From Exophiala sp. HKRS030 (taxonomy: Eukaryota > Ascomycota > Eurotiomycetes > Chaetothyriales > Herpotrichiellaceae), in contig JAHWDD010000002.1 in assembly GCA_023897205.1 (NCBI GenBank), forward strand, positions 7,316,001 to 7,380,000: a DNA stretch of 64,000 nt, given 5' to 3'. Position numbers and translations under genes: made by a program. The notes beneath the pieces were generated by a model. That model was not told where the DNA came from. It searched no databases and was given only the letters and a program-made list of their open reading frames with translations. Shown here piece by piece: positions 56,079 through 64,000 of this stretch. Each line of letters opens with the position of its first letter. The first letter of the stretch is position 1.

Positions 56079-57242
56079 ATGGTCGCAAGCAACAATAGCA
56101 TGGCAAACTTCAATCCTGTCCCGCCTGGGCGTCTTGTAACCCATTTCACTAATAGGTACGCAGCTACCGAGGGTAAAAGCGGTAAATTTTCTCTCTAGAC
56201 CGCGCGTCTTGACTACAGGCTGACGCGGGACAGAGACAGGGAGCTTCAAAGTGCTGGATGGTCGGAGCTGTGGGACATGGGTCAGAGCGATCTTTGGGAT
56301 CGCGGGATCCCGTCGCCGGCATTGGTTGATTTTGTTGAGTCGCGGCCCCGGCTCCTTCCCCGACGGGAGGGTGGGCGTCGCCTAAGAGCGCTGGTGCCAG
56401 TATGTTTCTCCCTCTCGGCAAGGTCACGTTTCTTTAAAAGTCGAATTTTTCTTTTTTGTTCAGTCAAGGCGTTTCCAAAAATGGATAGAATAGTTGAAGG
56501 GGGGAACCCGAAGCGGGGTCCTATTACGCGTAAATTCCTGCTGACGAGCATTACAAGGGCTGCGGGAAAGGTTACGACCCCGTCATGCTCGCCCTTCATG
56601 GCTTCAACGCCTACGGCCTTGAAGTCTCCCAAACGGCTATCGACACCGCCAACGCCTACGCGACCACCGAGCTCGCCCACCCGACCGTGTTCAATTTCGC
56701 CGAGACGGACAATCGGCACGTTGACCAACCGGGAACCGTCAAGTTTGTCCGCGGCGACCTTTTCCAGCGGGACTGGGAGGTAGGCTGCGTTGCGGAAGAC
56801 GGCACGCAGGGATTCGACCTGATTTACGACTACACCGTGAGTTTATCGTAGCCGTATTATTCATTACCATATCATCCAGCTAGACAGCTAGAGCGAGGGG
56901 TGCTGACTTTTGGCCTCGAAATAGTTCCTATGCGCTCTCCTGCCCGAGATGCGAAAAGACTGGGCTCGGAGGATTCGAGAGCTTCTCACCCCATCCGGCG
57001 TTCTCGTCTGCCTAGAGTTCCCCTTGTACAAAGACTTGAAGTCTGTCGGGCCGCCTTGGGGAGTTAAGGGTGTCTATTGGAACCTTCTAGGCGAAGGCGG
57101 CGATGGGCTGATACAAGAACTGGCAGGGGCGTCAGACACTGGGCATGGACCGTTTGAGAGGGTGGCCTACATCAAGCCTCCTCGCTCGTACAAGGCTGGT
57201 CAAGGGACAGACATGCTTAGCGTCTGGGCCCTGAAGAAGTGA
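56079..57242 (+). CDS. TPMT-like thiol methyltransferase
   Basis: Four exons, 56079-56155, 56219-56399, 56558-56836 and 56925-57242, with introns of 63, 158 and 88 bases; 284 residues. A SAM-dependent methyltransferase of the thiopurine S-methyltransferase family, which in fungi includes enzymes acting on thiols, halides or metalloids. Motifs: an N-terminal LTRDRELQSAGWSELWDMGQ, the SAM loop LVPGCGKGYDPVMLALHGFN (formed across the 158-base intron), AYGLEVSQTAI, DLFQRDW and FDLIYDYTFLCALLPEMRKD. The C-terminus PFERVAYIKPPRSYKAGQG also fits. The frame is clean after splicing. Next to a mercuric reductase, a role in detoxifying thiol-reactive or methylatable metal species is possible, but this is inference. 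Confidence 0.85.
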
Positions 57243-58812
57243 AGGAAGGTCAGGCGGCGCTTTGGGTTTGGCACATGTGCTCTTGGTGCAACATAGGGGG
57301 AGCTAAATTTAACTGCTTGGATCGACGCGTGAGGTTCACAACGTTGTTATGATTATTGGTAGCGACAATTCTTCTGCAGATTCTAATCCTTCCGTCCGCT
57401 GGATACTCGTTGACCAGAATAGACAGGTTGGCATTGACCACAATGGTAGTGCTGAAATCGAGCATCTTAGACAGGACTGCAAAAGACAGCCTCCACCATC
57501 CACATTCGGGGCTGGTCCGCTGCAGAGGCCGGCCAAGTCGTGCCAGATCGACGATGAAATTGAAAGTCGCATTATAGGGTCTCTACCGACGCTAATGAGG
57601 AAGTTGTATATAGTTGCTACTTCTTGCTCTAGAATAGCAGAATCTAGGACCCGTGAATGGGTGATGAGCTGGACAGAAAGTTAACCTGGGTCCGTCAACG
57701 AAAGACGAAAGGTGGGATTTGAGAGGGTTTTAGATCTTCCTTGATAGCGCCTTACGATATACAAGGAAGAAGGACGAGGCGGGTGACGCTATGTAGGAGG
57801 ACTTACAGTTGTATAGAGCCGTAGTCGAAGAAGGATAAAAAGAGGATCAAGTTTATAGAGCCTAGCGTAAAGGCTATCCATGTAAAAGGAATATCAAAGT
57901 TAAGTAGTCTCGTGGAGAGCCGATTACGAGGGTGGAACAGTTTGCGTGGTGGCGGAAGGGGGTATCTCTCATAGAGTAACACTATCTTATAAGACGTTCG
58001 AGTCGTACCCGTGCCACGCTCCATTTATCTCGGACTCGCAAGCGATACCGGCCATAAGGTGGTGCTGCACACAAAAGTAACTGGTGATCACCAAAATAAC
58101 CACTTTTACGACCAAACGACCTAAAACCTCACCAACTATCGCCTAATTTACTCCGAATCGATTACTTCTATTCGTCCCAACTTCCCCCGAGACCCTCCAT
58201 TTACGGGTCTCTTTTGCGGCTTCTGCAAAAACCCGTTTATGAGCATTATAGGTCCGGGTTTCGGCTACCTTGGCTATCTTCCTCGCCTTAGCTACTTGTT
58301 TCTGCAAGCAGCTCAGCCGGCGATCGAGGGTGTAGCCTGTCCAGAACACCCGCTTCTTGCCCCGCTCGTCCACGGCCCAGTCCCCGTTGACGCCGTGCAT
58401 GATTGCGATAGGCATCGCGATGCTCACTACTAGCGCCTCATATAGCCGGGCTGCTATAGGGCAATTACGTGCTTAGTTCATGTTTGCCCAAATCCACAAT
58501 GTCAAGTAATATATCAATTAAAAAAAATGAACCAAATTAATAATCAGGACCCAGGTAATAAAACATAGAGGACATGGGATTCTGCTAGATAGGTGCAGGC
58601 TATACGACTATCTAGTTACAAGATTAGCAAGACGATAAATGAATCAGGTTATTATCTTGAGCTCGTGTTACTCTAAACCTTCCCCGACAACTTCCCTCTA
58701 GCAACAAAGGGTAGAAAGACACACTGGCAAACCACGCCCTCTATAGCACGTATCCCAGTCGGCTATACCGTTCTTTCTATTGGAGAAGACGGTTCTTTGC
58801 CGCGACGGAAGT
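57243..58812. other. gene-poor spacer
   Basis: About 1.6 kb. A minus-strand frame at 58143-58427 (94 codons, basic, GTG start) shows some protein character but matches nothing known to me. The stretch 58440-58680 is AT-rich. No repeat or RNA gene identified. Confidence 0.4.
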
Positions 58813-59613
58813 CTAAATCAGAGCAGCTCCAATCATGACTCCTACTATACCCTTGAGACCATTCTGAAGAGTGCTGGCAGCGGCGGCAGAGGTGTGCATC
58901 GCAGAGGCGGAGGCCGAAGAGGAGCTTGCAAAGGTGCTGGTGATGTTGGAACCCAGCTTTCCAATTGTCACCTGGCCTCCACATGGCGCCGAAGGCATGG
59001 CGGTACAGTTGTTCATCCACTGCCCAAGGTGGCCAACGCCCCTTCCAGGGGTCATGACCGCCGTAGGCTTGAATGCGGGAAGCAGCGATGTGCTGTTTAC
59101 CATGTAGATCTGCGCCTTCATGTGGCTTCCTATGTAGGCAGCATGGTTGCTATGACCGGCTGCCAGCCGCGCCATGAGAAAAGCAATCTCGGGGCATTGA
59201 ACATAGTCTGCCAAGCCGATGAAGGTACCACAGAGGGTCGACTCGATATGTTGCGCGTACATCAAGTGGGCCTTCGCATCTTCGGGGGTAGGCAGGTGAT
59301 AGGTACACGTCGGCATCTGACTTTGCCCCGGAGCTTTGGAGGAGAGCTGCTCTAGCGCGTCCACGCCGAGCTGAGCCTGGCGCTGAAGACCCTCGACGTT
59401 GGCTAAGAAGTCGGTGTAGGGTACGGTATTATTGGGGAGGGTGGAAAAGAAGGTTTGGTTGACCGGAACAGAGTTGTAGTACGACAGGAGGAGGTTCTGA
59501 ACACTGTACGCGAATTGGACAGCCGTCATGTCAGAGGACGAGGGTGCGCAGGCGCCGATAGCTGGCGCTGCGCAACCCGCGAGGAGAGCACCAATTGTAG
59601 AGAAGGATCTCAT
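58813..59613 (-). CDS. secreted GPI-anchored ferritin-like protein
   Basis: Single exon of 266 residues from the ATG at 59613 (the in-frame codon at 59625 is GTG). A signal peptide, MRSFSTIGALLAGCAAPAIG, ends at a likely cleavage site before ACAPSSSD. The body has helical segments with spaced Glu/His (FAYSVQNLLLSYYNS, AQLGVDALEQL, HLMYAQHIESTLCGTFIGLA, AGHSNHAAYIGSH), resembling the ferritin-like domain of fungal Rds1-type stress proteins. A Ser/Ala-rich linker and a hydrophobic tail GIVGVMIGAALI indicate a GPI anchor. The role is probably at the cell wall; metal binding is suggested but not proven. The frame is clean. Confidence 0.66.
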   Translation of the reverse strand: MRSFSTIGALLAGCAAPAIGACAPSSSDMTAVQFAYSVQNLLLSYYNSVPVNQTFFSTLPNNTVPYTDFLANVEGLQRQAQLGVDALEQLSSKAPGQSQMPTCTYHLPTPEDAKAHLMYAQHIESTLCGTFIGLADYVQCPEIAFLMARLAAGHSNHAAYIGSHMKAQIYMVNSTSLLPAFKPTAVMTPGRGVGHLGQWMNNCTAMPSAPCGGQVTIGKLGSNITSTFASSSSASASAMHTSAAAASTLQNGLKGIVGVMIGAALI

Positions 59614-60440
59614 GGTGGAGAGCACGCTGGTTGTATAGAGAAAGCTGAATCTGATGAACGATCCTAGACGAGTACGACCAGACGTTCTTCTATGTTCTTA
59701 TAAGCTCTTCCTGCGCATAGAGAAGGACAAGAGGAGGTTGCGCCAATAAGAAAGGTCGAACTCTGGCTTTGCGAATGACCCACTCTTTAACCGTTCCTGT
59801 CGCGTAGCTCCTGGTTCCTGCCTAAATGCGTATAGTTCGATCGGGTTATGCGGGGAAGGTTTGGAATCAAATTTCCTATCCCGTCGGAGACGTCATGGAG
59901 GCTAGCCTACCTAATGTTCAGAAAGATCCGGCTTATTTGTTGTCTCGCCAGGCAGCTGCAGCTACCCATTATTGTGGAAACCCTTCCGGTACGTTAGCAA
60001 TCCACTTCGTCCCGCGGTCCATAATACCAGTGACGCTAAGGAAATACGGCGAGTTACGTCAAGTCCAACACTTCATGATAATGAAGTCATAAGGAGGTGT
60101 CTACCATTGGTTTGTATGTTAAAAATTACCGATTCGGGGTGTTCAGTTACCAGTATGAAAGCCGTACCGATGCAGCCGACAACGCGTCCCTCACGGACGA
60201 GGAAGCCAGCCTCCTCTTTTACGGAAACGCAGCTGGCGCTGGTTCTTCTGCGTGGAGACTTGCAATCTTTTGCTTGTGTGCATGTTCCTGGCCGTTGGAG
60301 CGCTCCCTTCAATGTGCGATGACTTAATTGGGATCATTCTGCTGCTAAACGTCCTGAATTTCGCGTCTACTTAGCCGTGGACAGACTATAAACCGGCAAC
60401 TGGCATCGACGACCTGGCTTGGTATTCAAAGGACTTCCTC
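59614..60440. other. spacer with an unidentified open segment
   Basis: About 830 bases. The promoter of the secreted protein lies in the first part. From about 60120 to 60300 a plus-strand frame is open and protein-like (for example LVLLRGDLQSFACVHVPGRW), followed by a stop and VYLAVDRL. It could be a relic, but I cannot name it. Confidence 0.35.
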
Positions 60441-61020
60441 AGTGGTGCCGACGGCCTACCACTCCCACAACGACTACTGGCGCAACGTGCTGCTGTTCTC
60501 GGCGCTGTACGCAGGATGTACCGGAGTCGAAGCGGACGTGTGGCTGTTGGGCGACGACCTCTACGTCAACCATGAGATGCCGCGCTACAGCCCGGCCGGA
60601 CCTTCCGTTCCCTATACATCAACCCCTTGGTGAACATACTTGAGACATAAAACCCGACGACGCATTTTTACAACGACACCAAACACGGCGTCTTCGATAC
60701 GGATCAATCGAAGACGATCGCGCTGCTGGTCGACGGCGACGGGGCCGCGACGTGGACCAGAGTCCTAGAGCAGCTCGAGCCACTACAGTCCAGCGCCTTG
60801 GCTCAACGTCTACGGTGACGGCTGGATCCAGCCCGACTCCATCACGGGGACCGGCAACACACCGTTCGAATTGATAGTGCAGGACCCGACGTATAGAGAC
60901 GCCTTCTTCGATGCACCACCCCTGGGCCGACTGCCCGAGAGCCCGTACGACAGGACCAACTCGTACTACGCAATAGCATCGTTCTCCTCCACCATCGGGA
61001 CGAGGCTGGCTGGGCGGACT
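60441..61020 (+). pseudogene. AIM6-like phosphodiesterase pseudogene
   Basis: Relic of the fungal AIM6 / PI-PLC-like phosphodiesterase family. It reads AYHSHNDYWRNVLLFSALYA, GCTGVEADVWLLGDDLYVNH, then in shifted frames SLYINPLVNILE, a TAA, NPTTHFYNDTKHGVFDTDQS, LLVDGDGAATWTRVLEQLEP, and again shifted VYGDGWIQPDSITGTGNTPF and YRDAFFDAPP, then RTNSYYAIASFSSTIG. The HSHNDY and EADV metal-site residues are kept, but at least two frameshifts and a stop make it non-functional. It breaks off near 61020, where a helicase gene fragment begins. Confidence 0.72.
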
Positions 61021-61027
61021 TGGTTCC

Positions 61028-63567
61028 CGTGGGCCAATCATCGTAATAACGCTTGTCCGAAGCAACCGCCAAAACAAATGCGGCTTTCTCAGCACTCCTA
61101 ATCGGGTCAATGTCCTCCTATCACGCGCGCAGCACGGAATGTACATTATCGGGAACTCGAACAGTTACCAGAATGTTCCGATGTGGGCTGCCGTCATCGA
61201 CATGCTGCAGACGGGGGGCCACTTGGGGACAAGGCTCGAACTCCAGTGTCCACGGCATCCGGACACACCAATTCTCGTGTCCCAGCCAGACCACTTTATA
61301 GAATTCTCACCAGAGAGTGGATGTAAGCTGCCCTGCGATAAGAGACTCGACTGCGGCCACTCTTGCGCTGGTAGATGTCACTCGGACGTCATACACAGCG
61401 CAGTCAAGTGCCTCGACGATTGTCCCAGGCCAAAGAAAGGCTGTGACCATCCCTGCCCTCTTCGATGCGGAGATGCTTGCGAAGAGAAATGTCATGTCCA
61501 AATGCGCGACGTCAATCTCGTCCTTCCCTGTGGTCACCTTGTCACGCCAGCCAAGTGCTGGGAAGTCCAGAATCCCGCGTCAGTTCGATGCATGGTAACG
61601 GTCTGTCTCACCGTTCCGGGCTGCAGCCACGAGGTGAAAGTACGATGCCACGAGGAAGTCACCACTGCTAACTATCAATGCACCGCCTTTTGCGGTCATC
61701 ATCGCGTCTGCGGCCACACATGCAACAGCGCTTGTTTCCGATGTAATACACGAGAGTATGCAAAGATAACGCGAGAGAACCATGGGATCTGCCAGTAGAG
61801 ATGTGGCCGGAATTACTCGACTTGCCGCCACGACTGCTCGAAGATCTGCCATGACGGGACTGAATGCCCGCCATGCAGTAAGCCTTGCGAAGGCCGCTGC
61901 AGTCATTCGAGATGCAGCAAGCCTTGTAACGAGCCCTGTGTACCGTGTGCCGAAGAGAAGTGCCGGTCTCGCTGCCCTCACTCACGGTGTGAGATGCCTT
62001 GCGCGGCGCCATGTGACTGGATACCATGTTCTCGGCGGTGTGAGAAGTTGTTGAGCTGTGACTATCGCTGTAAGTTTTGATCCCCAGGCCGATTTCCATG
62101 TGAAACCTTCGCTACGATTTACGACTCTATAAACAAGCTTGTGCTGACATATTCAGGTCCTTCGTTATGTGGAGAACCCTGTCCAGACTCGGCATATTGC
62201 CAACAATGCGCCCCAGGGGAAATCAAGGGCGTTTGTGTTGACTTTATCGAGATGAAAGTCTACGAGGAGATCAACTTGGACGAGGAGCCCTGCGTTTTTC
62301 CTGACTGCGGCCACTTCTTGACTGTTTCATCCATGGATGGGCAGATGGCGATGGCTTCATACTACGAGCTGGGTGAGGACGGCCTTCCGACAAAACTTCG
62401 TGGACCATCTGAGCCCTTCTCCATGGACGACTCTGGTATCGCCGTTTGTGCGAACTGTCGGGGCTCTCTTCGAAATATTTCGAGGTACGGTCGTATCGTC
62501 CGCCGGGCCATGCTTGACGAAGCGACAAAGAAGTTCATTGCTTGGTCGAACACCCAATATCTATCCCTTGCCGAGGCTCTCGTCACGGAGCAGGAGAAAC
62601 TGGAGCACGTACAGGCCATTGTCGCAGTAACCCCCGTTGCAAGCTCGACCAGTGTCCTTACTCTTCCGGGATCTAGGCTGAAACAGCTTCAAATCATTCA
62701 GCGTCTATCAGGAGGTGCACGATACGAACCCTTAATCAGGATTTGGAAAAGGATATGTTCATATAAAAACAAGGTAACGAAGGAGGAGCAGCCCTTCCAG
62801 CGGGTTGCCGACCTCGTCAAGCATGCCAACTACCAGCACAAAACGATGCAAGAGTTCAAATTCGACGACTCGGTCATCCAAGTCAAGGGGTAACTGCTTG
62901 CTACGGCATTGTTGCTAAAGTGTGATGTTGTCGTTTTTTCCGATTTCGTTCGACTCTGCAAAAGGGGGAAATTGACACCATCCGAAATCAAGGCGGATTT
63001 GACAACCCATTTCCAGGACTGTGAGGAACTGGTCCGTCTTGCCCACAATTCCATGCATCCGAGAGAAGAGGTGCAAGGCCATATCCTCTGCGCGCAACTC
63101 TGTGAGTTTTCTCGATATTTCGGTTCATTCAAACCGCCACAAGACCCCACGGGCGGGCCAGCCACAGATAAAGAAGAATATCGAACAAGCTGAGGGAAAA
63201 GGGCATCAGCCATGTCATCCAAGCTCGCGCGCTGTTGGAGAAGTACCCATCCACTTCTGTCCTGGAGAATGAGATCGACGCTGTGGAGAACATGCTCAAC
63301 GACGGCGAATACCGCCAGGTCACAGCTGAGGAGCTTCGGTCCGTCTACGTGGCCTTGGCCGGGGAGCTGAGGGGAACAGGTCACTGGTATACCTGTCAGA
63401 ACGGCCACCCTTTTACCATCGGCGAATGCGTGATGCCTATGGAGGAAGCCAGGTGCCCGGAGTGCAACGCTCCGATCGGCGGGCAGAATCATCAAGCCGT
63501 GGAAGGCGTGAGTCACGCCACGGAGATTGAGGCTATTGCAACAGGTGTTGAGAGGTTGGGGTTTTAG
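61028..63567 (+). pseudogene. truncated NFX1-type zinc-finger helicase
   Basis: C-terminal part of a ZNFX1/NFX1-type SF1 helicase. It begins inside the last helicase motifs: PIIVITLVRSNRQNKCGFLS, NRVNVLLSRAQHGMYIIGN. Then follow the repeated NFX1 Cys-rich fingers (CDKRLDCGHSCAGRCH, CDHPCPLRCGDACEEKC, CRHDCSKICHDGTECPPC, CSRRCEKLLSCDYRC) and, after a proper 87-base intron (62070-62156), the family tail CPSLCGEPCPDSAYC, VFPDCGHFLT, and near 63370 GHWYTCQNGHPFTIGECVMP. Walker A and the rest of the ATPase are missing. Further damage: TAG at 61796, TAA at 62891 and a frameshift near 63185. The family is linked to RNA surveillance or silencing; this copy is dead and directly fused to the AIM6-like relic. 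Confidence 0.82.
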
Positions 63568-63783
63568 GTGAAGCTGTTTTATCTTGAGTAGTTTAGATTT
63601 TACAAGACGCGAACTCTGGCGCGAGGCGGTTGAAATGTTTATCTTATTAGATGCGTGACCACCTGTGAGGTTAAAAAGTAGTGCGCTGGCAAAACAACTT
63701 ATATAGTTCTATTATACGGGTCTATCCACTGTCACGAAAAAGAAAGAAAGATCCATTCGATGCGGACATTCGAGGTACAAAGA
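63568..63783. other. short spacer
   Basis: Shared 3' region between the convergent NFX1-type relic and the second captain gene. Nothing else seen. Confidence 0.5.
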
Positions 63784-64000
63784 TCAAGACACGGTCCCAT
63801 GAATCTTGAGGGCATGGTTCTGAAGGTGCATTTTATGTTGGAGCGTCATGTCGCAGACCCGGCAGTGACTGCTGTCGCCGGCCTGCAGCTTAGACAGGTG
63901 TTTACGCCGGAAGTGCTTGCTCAGATCGCCCGAGGTATAGAACTCCCGAACAAGATCTTCGATATGAGGATCATCTAGCGAAAGGAAAATTGCCTTGCCA
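63784..64000 (-). CDS. DUF3435 recombinase (Starship captain 2), C-terminus
   Basis: Partial gene running off the right edge on the minus strand. The frame reads LSLDDPHIEDLVREFYTSGD, LSKHFRRKHLSKLQAG, then CRVCDMTLQHKMHLQNHALK, IHGTVS and a TGA at 63784. It aligns part by part with the C-terminus of the captain at 37392-39808 (DPSIEELIREFHSPTDLSKH, then CLICQQSLSDKTHLQNHALK), so it is a second, diverged DUF3435 gene. No stop lies in the visible 72 codons. It reads leftward into the interval with the mercuric reductase and the methyltransferase, as a captain at the 5' end of an element would. Confidence 0.8.
   Translation of the reverse strand, partial: GKAIFLSLDDPHIEDLVREFYTSGDLSKHFRRKHLSKLQAGDSSHCRVCDMTLQHKMHLQNHALKIHGTVS

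Noticed and set aside
1..64000. tRNA or rRNA genes
   Set aside because: I looked for internal promoter boxes and cloverleaf arms in the spacers and saw nothing convincing; a covariance search would be decisive.

Overview
The window looks like a chromosome segment from a filamentous ascomycete, probably Eurotiomycetes-like (Aspergillus/Penicillium relatives). Genes are split by 50-90 base GT-AG introns with CTAAC/CTGAC-type branch sites. Many TAG/TAA stops sit where the family has Gln or Trp, which is the signature of repeat-induced point mutation (RIP). The gene families are typical of these fungi: Zn2Cys6 regulator, DHA1-type MFS transporter, arrestin-like protein, NLR remnant and DUF3435 recombinases. 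It reads as accessory, transposon-rich DNA, not a housekeeping region.

Left part (1-19.5 kb). A broken allantoinase is followed by an intact arrestin-like gene and a small two-exon hydrophilic protein. Next comes a coherent trio: a five-exon Zn2Cys6 regulator, a three-exon MFS exporter and a five-exon omega-like glutathione S-transferase, plausibly a small detoxification locus. A solo LTR with a perfect 5-base target duplication sits between exporter and transferase. Two RIP-damaged genes follow (an NB-ARC/NLR fragment and an NQO1-like quinone reductase), then an intact FAD monooxygenase.

Middle (19.5-34.4 kb). This is an AT-rich, RIP-degraded block. A complete Ty3/gypsy element (23937-31526, LTRs of 426 and 425 bases, TSD ctatc) is inserted in it and is itself full of stops. 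It carries an antisense reading frame that is far better preserved than pol. The older flanks hold a RecQ-like helicase relic (32.5-33.7 kb) and an unidentified array of short exon-like blocks with intron-like spacers (22.6-23.3 kb).

Right part (34.4-64 kb). A kinase-like pseudogene, minisatellites and a short MADS-like gene precede a DUF3435 tyrosine recombinase (Starship captain) on the minus strand, whose five-exon model is whole apart from three in-frame stops. Beyond are coiled-coil relics, a C2H2 gene and a non-LTR retrotransposon with two fully open ORFs. Then come an intact three-exon mercuric reductase (C-terminal CC pair), an intact TPMT-like methyltransferase, a secreted ferritin-like protein, an AIM6-like pseudogene joined to a truncated NFX1-type helicase, and at the right edge the C-terminus of a second DUF3435 captain, also on the minus strand.

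Interpretation. Captains lie at the 5' edge of Starships and read inward. The edge captain therefore points into the interval with the mercuric reductase and methyltransferase, and the first captain points into the interval with the regulator/exporter/transferase trio. The window may hold one or two degenerating Starship-type elements with resistance cargo. No element ends were identified, so this is inference.
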